Positions 53,901 to 60,869 of a stretch of 64,000 bases of DNA are shown piece after piece (the first letter of the stretch is position 1; each line of letters opens with the position of its first letter). The stretch is from the NCBI RefSeq assembly GCF_026870155.1, contig NZ_CP113975.1:4960001-5024000 (forward strand). The letters run 5' to 3'. The notes beneath the pieces were generated by a model that was given only the letters and a program-made list of their open reading frames with translations, was not told where the DNA came from and did no database searches. The position numbers and the translations under genes are program-made. The stretch comes from Flavobacterium marginilacus. Lineage in GTDB: Bacteria > Bacteroidota > Bacteroidia > Flavobacteriales > Flavobacteriaceae.

Positions 53901-56852
53901 ACCTCCTGTAACACTAGCTGTTGTAGTTCCATCATAAACTTTGTCCACTGTTGTAGCTCCTGTTATTGTTAACGCTTTGGCTGTTATATTACGTGCAGTT
54001 AATGTAGGCTGGGTCAAAGTATAATTACCAGCATCAGCTCCTCCAAGGGTAGATGTAGAGGTAATTACGATACCTGTTCCAACATTTTTAGTAGCAAAAG
54101 TTCCAGATAGTGTTAATGTAACTGCATCTGGTGAAATGACACCTGACAATGTACCTGCAGTTACACTAGCTGTTACAGTACCATCATAAACTTTATTCGA
54201 TGTTACAGCTCCTGTTATTGTTAATGCTTTAGGTGTAATCGTTAATGTAACTGCAGTACGTGAAGTACTAACACATCCTGTAGTTGTATTTCTTGCTTGC
54301 GCATATACCGTGTAAGTACCAGCATTGACTCCTGTTGGCACATATGTCAATGAGCCTGAACTAAGTAAAGTACCTCCACTGGAAGCATTATACCAATCTA
54401 TTGTTGCTCCTGAACTTGCAACTGCTGATACTGTAGTTGTATTTGCTGTTCTTGTATATATTTTAGAATTCCCTGTGGTTGATGTAACGGTTGGAGCAGC
54501 AGAAACATTCACATAAGTAGTAGACTGACTGCTTGGGCATCCATTTGATGAGGTTGCTACGACAGTTGCTTGCTGAACTCCAGAACCTGCAAATGTTATA
54601 GTAGGGTTTATGATATTTGCTGATGGCGAAAACACCGCTCCTGAAGTTCCTGTCCATGCATAAGTAACACCTGAAGCAGGAACATTTTCTACATTCAATT
54701 GAACTGGTAACCCTGCGCAGGAAGCGTATGTTTTATAATTACCTTTAGGGACTGTTGTCGCAAATGGGGACAATTGTGATGTAGGGACTAAAACAATATC
54801 ATCTATAATAGTACCAAGAGTTGAACCTGCATTTAAAGTATTATAAAACTCAACCCCTATTGAAGAACTAGTTGGAGTAAAATCAAAAGAAACTCTTTGA
54901 GGTGTATTGCTGGAAGAAGTATAACCTGATGAAATAATATCAGAAGTACCGCCTGTAATTTTAACCGTCACACCTCTAGTTGTAGGATTATTACCATCAG
55001 CTCTTCGGGCAAAAAGAAAACTAACTGTATATGATACTCCAGGAATAACTGTTACGACCTGTCTAAGTGAAGCTTCTGAATCCAACTCTGCTGTAAAATC
55101 GTTGTTCCCACTAGCAAAATAAGTATCCTCAGGGTTAGTTTCTACATAGCTTCCTAACGTTGTCGCAGCTGTCCAATTTGCGGCATTATTATTACCTGCT
55201 GAACTATTAGCAAAATCACCATTAAGAATTAAATTACTCTCGCATTTATTCGCAATTACAACTTGATCTGAAACAATACAAAACCCATTAGTTACTGTCC
55301 AAGTCAAAACATAAGTTCCAGCTATTGTAGGCGTAAATGTAGCCGTTGGACTTGTAGTACTGCTAAACTGACTTGTTGCAGTATTTGGACCATTCGCTAT
55401 TGTCCACGCTCCTGTACTGCCACCGGTTAGAGCATTTGCCGCCAATACAAAAGAACTGCTGTTTGCCGATTGATCGGTTCCTGCATTTGATGTTATGGTA
55501 CAATTTGTATTAGATACATTTACTATTCCTGTTACTGCACTAAAATAAGTATTGTTTTTATTAGCCGCCGCCGAAGTAGTACTTCCCCATGATCCTGTGG
55601 ATGTAGGAGCGCCTCCCAAAGTTAATATATTGGCAGTATGTGTTAAACCTGTACCCAAATTAGCAATAATACCCGAAGCAATAGACAATTCGCTTCCAAC
55701 TGTGGTTGTACCTGAAAATGTTTTAGTCCCATAATTGGACAATGTAAGATTACTATATGTATTAGCTCTTATCGTTTGATTATCTGCTCCACTATAATTT
55801 ACTGTATTACCAGCTGCAATTGTGGTAAATGTTGTTATTGTTGGAACAGTTAAGTCATTTATGTTAAGTACACTCGTAGCAGTGGCATTATTAAAAGTTG
55901 TTATCGTTCCAGAATTATTTAGATTAACTACTCCTCCTGCATTATTTGTAATAGTTGTAATTGCTCCAGAACCATTAAGATGCAGTAAACCTGTATTTGT
56001 AAAAGCCGCTGTAGTTATTGCTCCAGAATTCTCTATAATTGCTGTTGCATTATTAGTAATAGCAGCTATAGAGCTAGTACCTTGAATAACTAGTGTATTC
56101 AATGCTGGCGATGCATTGGTTATTGCACCTGTTCCCGAAAGTGCTGTCGAAACATAAAGATTCCCGTTATTGGTTAGGGTAACACCTGTTACAGTGACAC
56201 TTGGTATTGTTAGATTTCCTAATAATCCCTGAGCACTAGTATTAAATGTCTGAACTCCTGTACCAGCACTAAAAGTCCCATTATTCGTAATTCCAGCTCT
56301 AAATTCTATCGTTGAATTTCCAGAATTATTCCAAAATCCACCAGTATTAATGGTAACCAATCCTCTATAACTTTTAGTTCCAGCAGTATTGTTATGTGTT
56401 AATGTACCAGAAATTGAAGTTAAATTATCAACTCTAAAATCAAAACCTCCTACAATTAAAACGCCTCCTGTTTGAACTGTTATATTAGACATTCTTATAT
56501 TAGCAGTAACAGTTATAGTATGTCCGTTTTGAATGATAAAACTATCTCCATTTGCAAGTGCAGTAGCATTTGTTGGTGTACCAGTTGGACTAGTAGACCA
56601 AGATCCAGGTGCTGCAAAATTTCCTGTAGTTACTTTTGAATAATAAGTAGCCGCATTTGTTGCCGAACAAACAAACAACAACACAAGCAAAAACCCAAAA
56701 GCCTTGCTTGCACCTGCCCTCTTTACAGAAATTTGAGTTGAGAACCAAAAATAATTTTCTTTTTCGATTGGAGAAAATTGTAATAACACTTTCTTCAATT
56801 TGCTAATTTGTAACGATAAAAAAGCAATTACTGTGAGTAAAGTTCTATTCAT
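47922..56852 (-). CDS. giant secreted YDG-repeat adhesin-like protein with T9SS type C-like tail (C)
   Basis: With the start at 56852 this is about 2976 residues. The N-terminus MNRTLLTVIAFLSLQ is followed by a second hydrophobic stretch (FGFLLVLLFVCSATNA), which is the likely cleaved signal, so the signal region is unusually long. Beta-helix-like repeats come next, then a carbohydrate-binding-like segment. Then come 11 near-identical 84-residue YDG-type repeats plus one divergent copy (coded about 51200-54230), an MBG-like domain, Ig-like domains, the shared module and the sorting tail (ISSVKVYDLKGSLLYDKNKV, ending RISEEIIFHE). I prefer the ATG at 56852 over 56933. It sits 14 bp after the leader element shared with genes A and B and aligns with the stub MNKTLPT at 57561. 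Confidence 0.85.
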   Translation of the reverse strand: MNRTLLTVIAFLSLQISKLKKVLLQFSPIEKENYFWFSTQISVKRAGASKAFGFLLVLLFVCSATNAATYYSKVTTGNFAAPGSWSTSPTGTPTNATALANGDSFIIQNGHTITVTANIRMSNITVQTGGVLIVGGFDFRVDNLTSISGTLTHNNTAGTKSYRGLVTINTGGFWNNSGNSTIEFRAGITNNGTFSAGTGVQTFNTSAQGLLGNLTIPSVTVTGVTLTNNGNLYVSTALSGTGAITNASPALNTLVIQGTSSIAAITNNATAIIENSGAITTAAFTNTGLLHLNGSGAITTITNNAGGVVNLNNSGTITTFNNATATSVLNINDLTVPTITTFTTIAAGNTVNYSGADNQTIRANTYSNLTLSNYGTKTFSGTTTVGSELSIASGIIANLGTGLTHTANILTLGGAPTSTGSWGSTTSAAANKNNTYFSAVTGIVNVSNTNCTITSNAGTDQSANSSSFVLAANALTGGSTGAWTIANGPNTATSQFSSTTSPTATFTPTIAGTYVLTWTVTNGFCIVSDQVVIANKCESNLILNGDFANSSAGNNNAANWTAATTLGSYVETNPEDTYFASGNNDFTAELDSEASLRQVVTVIPGVSYTVSFLFARRADGNNPTTRGVTVKITGGTSDIISSGYTSSSNTPQRVSFDFTPTSSSIGVEFYNTLNAGSTLGTIIDDIVLVPTSQLSPFATTVPKGNYKTYASCAGLPVQLNVENVPASGVTYAWTGTSGAVFSPSANIINPTITFAGSGVQQATVVATSSNGCPSSQSTTYVNVSAAPTVTSTTGNSKIYTRTANTTTVSAVASSGATIDWYNASSGGTLLSSGSLTYVPTGVNAGTYTVYAQARNTTTGCVSTSRTAVTLTITPKALTITGAVTSNKVYDGTVTASVTAGTLSGVISPDAVTLTLSGTFATKNVGTGIVITSTSTLGGADAGNYTLTQPTLTARNITAKALTITGATTVDKVYDGTTTASVTGGSLVGVVSPDVVTLTQSGTFATKNVGTGIAITSTSTIGGADASNYTLTQPTLTARNITAKALTITGATTADKVYDGTTTASVTGGSLVGVVSPDVVTLTLSGTFATKNVGTGIVITSTSTLGGANAGNYTLTQPTLTARNITAKALTITGATTADKVYDGTTTASVTGGSLVGVVSPDVVTLTLSGTFATKNVGTGIVITSTSTLGGADAGNYTLTQPTLTARNITAKTLTITGATTADKVYDGTTTASVTGGSLVGVVSPDVVTLTLSGTFATKNVGTGIVITSTSTIGGADAGNYTLTQPTLTARNITAKALTITGATTADKVYDGTTTASVTGGSLVGVVSPDVVTLTLSGTFATKNVGTGIVITSTSTIGGADAGNYTLTQPTLTARNITAKALTITGATTADKVYDGTTTASVTGGSLVGVVSPDVVTLTLSGTFATKNVGTGIAITSTSTIGGADASNYTLTQPTLTARNITAKTLTITGATTADKVYDGTTTASVTGGSLVGVVSPDVVTLTLSGTFATKNVGTGIVITSTSTLGGANAGNYTLTQPTLTARNITAKTLTITGATTADKVYDGTTTASVTGGSLVGVVSPDVVTLTLSGTFAIKNVGTGIVITSTSTLGGADAGNYTLTQPTLTARNITAKTLTITGATTADKVYDGTTTASVTGGSLVGVVSPDVVTLTLSGTFATKNVGTGIVITSTSTIGGADAGNYTLTQPTLTARNITAKALTITGATTADKVYDGTTTASVTGGSLVGVVSPDVVTLTLSGTFATKNVGTGIVITSTSTLGGANAGNYTLTQPTLTARNITAKALTITGAVVTTKIYDGNTSASITGAVLSGVLAVDFGNVTLGNATTGTFSDANAGVGKAVTTAPMTISGTASGNYTLTQPALTGTINKAAITITASNRSKCYGTALTLGTTAFTASGLQNGETITSVTLASTGGYDASTTQAAGLYTGDIVPSNPSGAGFSTSNYTITMVNGNLTINGLPNNITNGFSATTICAGGSPQLTYDAEDSTFTAPYSITYQNNTTLIQYTVSIPSASAFSFTPGDNPTVNTGYSLVSISNATCTRTASFADSGANLIVRPIPTAGISGTAAVCVGTSSPNITFTNPQSVSITVTYTVNGGADQTVDIGVGASNTSSLAVSTATAGSFAYSLKSVVYQDNPTCSNTITGQSATVTVNALPSITVQPSGSNVCESDNASFTVAGSGAGLTYQWQLSTNGGGTFNNLSNGGVYSNVTAATMNITTAAIGMDTYQYRCVISGTCTPSVTSNAVTLSVNSDSGDISLNGISYASNATAFYCPSTTAIFSIPAVAGAAGYTWIVPSDWTVLSGQGTTVITVKTGTSLLREIVSVKADNLSCWSFLGVTLNTAAPAAPTVSVTAPTCAVPTGTIEVVSPVLGTSYTLTGINPVRAAVTNTNGKFAFLAAGEYAVTSQAGAACVSESVSATIQSLVTKTWNGSWSPAGVPSINDHVIFDADYSLPVSVNSCSCVVNSGANVTIGDGLVLNITNGLNVQGTLTFNNNASLVQFDDNAVNHGSITYNRTTPYLKDLDYEYWSSPVAGQKLNDLWVSDRYFRYTNGAWEAQAGTTTMDVGRGYIIRVRTGSPFEQKVKFIGEPNNGIKTIAAQGAGKSNLIGNPYPSAIDAEAFMTDPNNSIIYGGLYFWTHFTARKVDNTGTKFIYDADDYAVFTLLGSSAPLSNATGPIPVGKIAAGQSFFVISDQSGYFTFNNSMRFDIDNGGIVNNTQFFKQSNTKKTAKIQKDRVWLNLTNDGGAFKQLLVGYATGATNDFDKLYDAVTRNGNAFIDFYSVNNSKNYTIQARSLPFDKADEVPLGYKTTIEGTFQIGINNVDGGLANQTIYLEDKLTNTIHDLKTGSYSFTTAIGTFNDRFVLRYTNTSKLGTGDTVTKNKGVFVSVRNREIKVNSFDQTISSVKVYDLKGSLLYDKNKVNKNEFIVDTLNAADQVMIVMIELEDGTRISEEIIFHE
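51450..54230 (-). repeat. eleven tandem 252-bp YDG-type coding repeats
   Basis: The unit encodes 84 residues, with KVYDGTTTASVTGGSLVGVV and GTFATKNVGTGIVITSTST as landmarks. A twelfth, divergent unit (KIYDGNTSASITGAVLSGVL) follows to about 51200. Variants recur five units apart: a TIGGADASNY copy (DNA 53761-53820 equals 52501-52560, 1260 bp away) is followed in both cases by a TLGGANAGNY copy. This shows block duplication on top of unit duplication. Confidence 0.92.
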
Positions 56853-56865
56853 AATCATTTGTGGA

Positions 56866-56876
56866 TTTTGTGGTAT
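56866..56876 (-). promoter_or_regulatory. shared 5'-leader element ATACCACAAAA (gene C)
   Basis: This is the third copy of the 11-base element, 14 bp before the preferred start of gene C. It would lie inside the coding sequence if the longer start at 56933 were used, which argues against that start. Confidence 0.5.
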
Positions 56877-56935
56877 TATTATTGTGTGTAACTTATAATT
56901 TTTTTTTAAAATATCTCTTTCTTCCTGCTTCAATA

Positions 56936-57265
56936 CTATTCTCTAAAAAAACTCCAAAAAAGACAATTCAGAAATTGAGATATTGATTCCCTATTATTTT
57001 TCCTGACAAAATACAAGTCTAAAAAAGTACACATATTATTAAATTTATTGATTATTGAGCCAAAAGTACATTTTCTAAAAAAAGATAATGGCTGTATTTC
57101 GATGAACGCATCTTTACTTTCGTTCAGTGTAAATTTTTCTGCGATAAAACTTGAAGCACATCCAGTAAAATCATCTCTCCTAACAACATTACAGCCTGAC
57201 CGCCCAAACCCAATAGTCTGCAGGAATATTAATAATAAAAATGTGAATAGTAATTTTAGTTTCAT
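56936..57265 (-). CDS. possible small exported protein, unknown
   Basis: This 109-codon frame begins with a convincing signal peptide (MKLKLLFTFLLLIFLQTIGFG). It continues with SGCNVVRRDDFTGCASSF and ends FWSFFRE. The middle (EKFTLNESKDAFIEI, FFRKCTF) matches a stub at 42761-42861. The C-terminal third is rich in Phe, Asn and Lys and looks like translated AT-rich spacer, so the frame may be a truncated N-terminus. I recognise no family. Confidence 0.35.
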   Translation of the reverse strand: MKLKLLFTFLLLIFLQTIGFGRSGCNVVRRDDFTGCASSFIAEKFTLNESKDAFIEIQPLSFFRKCTFGSIINKFNNMCTFLDLYFVRKNNRESISQFLNCLFWSFFRE

Positions 57266-57393
57266 AAATCTGGGGGAATTATTTAATACAATAGAAGCTT
57301 AATTTCTTAACCAAAAAATATTCATAACCCGAACTCCATATGGATCCAGATACGAATACTAACGATAATTTTTAGAAAAAAAGAAAATAAAGG

Positions 57394-57561
57394 CTAGCCA
57401 AAAGACAAAAGATTTACTGAATCTTCTCTTGTGCTATATTGTTTGATTAAGTGATCAAACACGAACGTTATTATCAATTTTGATAAAATATAATAATAAC
57501 TTTTACGCTTATTTATCTGGGGAGATAAAAAAGCAGCTGCGGTAGGTAAAGTTTTATTCAT
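57394..57561 (-). pseudogene. N-terminal stub of a gene C paralog
   Basis: From the ATG at 57561 the frame reads MNKTLPTAAAFLSPQINKRK. This aligns with the N-terminus of gene C, MNRTLLTVIAFLSLQISKLK. It then diverges and stops after about 55 residues, without the cleavable signal or any later domain. It appears to be the beginning of another giant surface protein whose body has been lost. Confidence 0.55.
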
Positions 57562-57800
57562 ACAATTTGGCTTTGGGGGTAAGTCCATTTTTCATTTTAC
57601 AAACTCACAAAACTGTTTCTCTTTCTATTACATTCAAAACAGTTTCTATTTGTATCCTGTTCTATCTATTCTAAACTAAACATAATTAATACGATACAAA
57701 ACTAAACATTAAAAAAATAACAGCACTCATAATTTTTTAAAATTCCATGAAAATTTCAACAAAAAAGAACTTTACTTACAAAAAGATGAGAAAAAAACAC

Positions 57801-57833
57801 AAAAAAACCTCATCTTGAGTCAACAAAATGAGG
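57801..57833 (-). terminator. terminator of gene D
   Basis: CCTCAT (57808-57813) pairs with ATGAGG (57828-57833). The A-run at 57801-57807 gives a T-tail on the minus strand, 32 bp after the stop of the gene at 57865. Confidence 0.8.
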
Positions 57834-57864
57834 CTGATAGAAAAATATTTTAAAAAAAACTGCT

Positions 57865-59274
57865 TTATAAAATTACTTTACTGGTTGTCGATTTACCATT
57901 TTTAAGCAGAGTTTTTACAATCAACACTTGTTTTGCGATACCTAAATCGTTAATTACAAATTCTTTACTATTGATATTATTTTTATTAAACAACTGTATT
58001 TGTCCAAAACTATACACCGAAATCTCATCTATAGGCACTCCAGCTGAGTTAATGGTTATCTGATTGTTATTAACAGAAACAAATACCGATTTTCCTTTTC
58101 CTCCATAAATCGTTTCAACAGATACTTCTGCTGGGACTTCTGGAACAGTTACAACTGGTTCTGTCACAACCGGAACTGGAACTTCCGGAGTAGTTACAAC
58201 TGGCTCGGTCAAAACCGGAACTGGAACTTCGGGAACATTTACAACTGGATCGGTCACAACTGGAACTGGAACTTCCGGAGTAGTTACAACTGGTTCTGTC
58301 ACAACCGGAACTGGAACTTCGGGAACATTTACAACTGGATCGGTCACAACTGGAACTGGAACTTCCGGAGTAGTTACCACTGGCTCAGTCACAACCGGAA
58401 CTGGAACTTCCGGAGTAGTTACAACTGGTTCTGTCACAACCGGAACTGGAACTTCGGGAACATTTACAACTGGATCGGTCACAACTGGAACTGGAACTTC
58501 GGGAACAGTTACAACTGGTTCTGTTACAACCAGAACTGGAACTTCCGGAGTAGTTACAACTGGTTCGGTCACAACAGGAACTGGAATTTCCGGAGTAGTT
58601 ACCACTGGCTCGGTCACAACCGGAACTGGAACTTCGGGAGTGGTTACTACTGGTTCTGTCACCACAGTCACAATTGGCTCGATAGGAGGAGCCGGCACTG
58701 CTGGTGCATTAATATAAAGCAGTACAAAACGGTCATTAAATCGGCCAATCAGTGTTGTAAAACTATAAGCACCGCTTTTCAAATTATGAATAGTACCTGT
58801 GGTTAAATCTTTAAGAAAAATATCCTGAGTAACAAAGAGACCGTCTACATGATCTATACTGATTTCAAATGTACCTCCCATAGTCGATTTATAACCCAAT
58901 GGTATTTCATCAGTTATTAAAAACGGCAGAGCTCTTGCTTGTATGGTTAAATTTTTACCGCTGTTAATACTGTAAAAATCAACATACGGGTTTGAATCTA
59001 AAGAAATTGCGTCATACAATTTATCCCACCCGTTAGTTGCTCCTGAAGCGTAACCAACCAATTGCTGTTTAAACGCTCCTTGAGCATTGGTGAAATTCAG
59101 CCAAATTCGATGCCTTTCTATAGCTGTTTTTTTAGAAACCAATGAATTAATAAAGTTTGTACGCTCCAGCTTAACATCCCTATTACCTGCCGAAGCTTTT
59201 GTATTTATTTCTTTTCCGAAAGAAGTTTGTGAAATTAATAAAAGACTGCACATAAAAAGTAAAATTGTTTTCAT
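57865..59274 (-). CDS. secreted module with Pro/Val/Thr repeat linker and T9SS type C-like tail (D)
   Basis: This 469-residue protein has a signal peptide (MKTILLFMCSLLLISQTSFG). Residues about 45-190 match the C-terminal shared module of genes A-C (HRIWLNFTNAQGAFKQQLVGYASGATN, in part; LTIQARALPF; FNDRFVLLY). About 12 copies of a 15-residue Pro/Val/Thr repeat (VTEPVVTTPEVPVPV and variants with DPVVNV) follow, coded about 58125-58665. The final about 75 residues are the sorting tail (KSVFVSVNNNQITINS, then ISVYSFGQ, and a C-terminal TTSKVIL). It is a reduced family member: the module without Ig domains, with a long extended spacer before the tail. The spacer may span the outer membrane polysaccharide layer, which is inference. 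Confidence 0.85.
   Translation of the reverse strand: MKTILLFMCSLLLISQTSFGKEINTKASAGNRDVKLERTNFINSLVSKKTAIERHRIWLNFTNAQGAFKQQLVGYASGATNGWDKLYDAISLDSNPYVDFYSINSGKNLTIQARALPFLITDEIPLGYKSTMGGTFEISIDHVDGLFVTQDIFLKDLTTGTIHNLKSGAYSFTTLIGRFNDRFVLLYINAPAVPAPPIEPIVTVVTEPVVTTPEVPVPVVTEPVVTTPEIPVPVVTEPVVTTPEVPVLVVTEPVVTVPEVPVPVVTDPVVNVPEVPVPVVTEPVVTTPEVPVPVVTEPVVTTPEVPVPVVTDPVVNVPEVPVPVVTEPVVTTPEVPVPVVTDPVVNVPEVPVPVLTEPVVTTPEVPVPVVTEPVVTVPEVPAEVSVETIYGGKGKSVFVSVNNNQITINSAGVPIDEISVYSFGQIQLFNKNNINSKEFVINDLGIAKQVLIVKTLLKNGKSTTSKVIL
58125..58665 (-). repeat. about twelve 45-bp coding repeats
   Basis: The unit encodes VTEPVVTTPEVPVPV, with a second type VTDPVVNVPEVPVPV interspersed at positions 5, 8 and 10 of the array. 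Such an array is prone to length change between strains. Confidence 0.9.
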
Positions 59275-59650
59275 AAGGATAGGGTGTTAAATTTTGTACT
59301 TTTTTCAATTAATCATCTAAATAGGCAATTTGTTATTCTGTAATCAAAATCATACTCTAATTTAAGGAAAAAAAATTAAAAAAATAGAAGAAAAGCATAT
59401 TTAATCGATAAAAAGCACTTTTTTTTAAATATAGAAAGAATAAGACTACGTAATTATGCTAAAACCAAATTTATCAATGCTATATTAAAGTAAGAAAAAG
59501 ATATCATTATAACCTCTAAAATAAATTTCTTAGCTTTATTATTGTGATTCCTAAAAATTACTGTCATTTTGAAAGAATAAATTTGAAGTATGAACTGTTT
59601 CTTACTCAAAAAAATTATTTTTGTCCAAATACTGATAAAATTTCTAGTTA
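59275..59650. other. AT-rich divergent spacer between gene D and recX
   Basis: This is the promoter region for both divergent genes. I see no gene, strong hairpin or exact consensus promoter box in it. Confidence 0.4.
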
Positions 59651-60124
59651 ATGAAAGAAGTCTATTCCCTCAAAGATGCCATTCAAAAAATAGAGCATTA
59701 CTGTGCCTATCAGGAGCGATGCCATGAGGAAGTTGTATCCAAATTATGGAGCATGAAATTGGACCAAAACGAAATAGACCAAGCCATAGTACATCTCATT
59801 GAGCATAATTTCCTAAACGAGGCGCGGTTTGCCTGCAGTTTTGCCAGAGGAAAACACCGTATCAAACATTGGGGTAAAATCCGGATTACTAATGAATTGA
59901 AACTGCGCAGCATCAATCAGACGCTGATTACTCTTGCTCTAAAAGAAATTGAACCCGAAGAATACATTGCCACATTTGAAGAACTGGCCGAAAGAAACTG
60001 GAGCTCTATTTCTGAAAAAAATGTTTTGAAGAAAAGAAAAAAATTCTGCGATTATATGCTGCGCCGTGGCTTTGAAAGTAATTTGATTTATGATAAGGTG
60101 AAAGAATTAGAGAATGGAAATTAA
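59651..60124 (+). CDS. recX: RecX-family regulatory protein
   Basis: This 157-residue cytoplasmic protein of the RecX family modulates RecA filaments. It shows the helical three-repeat pattern: AIQKIEHYCAYQERCHEEVVSKL (in part), DQAIVHLIEHNFLNEARFACSFARGKHRIKHWGKIRI (in part), and LKKRKKFCDYMLRRGFESNLIYDKV (in part) at the C-terminus. Length is normal. RecA is not adjacent, which is common outside Proteobacteria. It has no visible operon partner; the gene after it is on the other strand. Confidence 0.9.
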   Translation: MKEVYSLKDAIQKIEHYCAYQERCHEEVVSKLWSMKLDQNEIDQAIVHLIEHNFLNEARFACSFARGKHRIKHWGKIRITNELKLRSINQTLITLALKEIEPEEYIATFEELAERNWSSISEKNVLKKRKKFCDYMLRRGFESNLIYDKVKELENGN

Positions 60125-60178
60125 CCAAATCTACATTGATTTTTAAACCTGAGTTAAAACAAACAGGCAAAATTATTA

Positions 60179-60478
60179 CTATCTTTTAGAAAAATCTAAA
60201 TCCTCTCTTTTAGAAAATGCAATCGCAAGGATAACAATTTGTTTGTTATCAAGGTTCAAATAATAATGAATGTGATAAGGAAATTGGCGAATATTATGCA
60301 TTCGGATATTTTTATACATTATATCATCTCCAAAAGGATTTTGGTCGATATACTTTTTTGCTTCTCTTAATCGAGAGACAAATTCTTTTGCTAAACGAGG
60401 AGAAATATCTTTGTAATACTTTATAGCCTTTTGTAGATCTTGTTGTACAAATGGTCTCTAAACAAATTTATACTTCAT
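60179..60478 (-). pseudogene. RelE/ParE-family toxin gene with in-frame stop at codon 7
   Basis: The ATG (60476-60478) overlaps the antitoxin stop as ATGA. The frame reads MKYKFV, then TAG at 60458-60460. It continues in the same frame RPFVQQDLQKAIKYYKDISP and on through FVSRLREAKKYIDQNP, RQFPYHIHYYLNL and IVILAIAFSKRED to a stop at 60179. This is the ParE/RelE toxin pattern at its normal length of about 99 residues. No alternative start lies between the stop and mid-gene. The toxin should therefore be inactive unless the stop is suppressed or is a sequencing error. Confidence 0.88.
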
Positions 60479-60711
60479 AACTCACGCTCTAATTCATCTA
60501 GTAAAGTATCGAAATCTTGAACATCATTTGGATTTCCCAAATAATCACTTAATCTATTATCCAGCATTTGCTTGGTTTCGTTTGAAATATTAAAATCATT
60601 TTGCGATGCAGGCAGAATAATAACTTCTACACGCTGATCGTTAAACTCATCAGGAAGTGAAACAACAAAAGAATTGTTTTTTACATCAATAAATTGTCTG
60701 ATAGCGTTCAT
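60475..60711 (-). CDS. antitoxin of a RelE/ParE-type module
   Basis: This 78-residue protein starts MNAIRQFIDVKNNSFVVSLP and VEVIILPAS, a short AbrB-like DNA-binding arm common in Bacteroidota antitoxins. It ends in an acidic helical toxin-binding part (DNRLSDYLGNP, DFDTLLDELEREL). Its stop overlaps the toxin start by ATGA, the standard antitoxin-first arrangement. It would repress its own promoter and neutralise the toxin. Since the toxin has a nonsense codon, the antitoxin now appears to be an orphan. Confidence 0.8.
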   Translation of the reverse strand: MNAIRQFIDVKNNSFVVSLPDEFNDQRVEVIILPASQNDFNISNETKQMLDNRLSDYLGNPNDVQDFDTLLDELEREL

Positions 60712-60869
60712 AATACAAAGATTAAATTATAACAAAGATAAATAAAAAAAACATCAAACCTTAATCTACGAATTCCTTACATTTCATTTTTAAGCCGCAT
60801 TGAAATTTAAATTATCTGTGCGAGTCTGCTAAATCTATAAAATTTACTGCCAAAAAATTTATTCTATTT

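Noticed and set aside
51450..54230. Regular 252-bp repeats considered as a CRISPR or satellite array
   Set aside because: The units are far too long, have no spacers, and are in frame within a single large coding sequence.
56853..56933. Upstream start for the giant gene C
   Set aside because: It would place the shared leader element inside the coding sequence; paralog alignment favours 56852.
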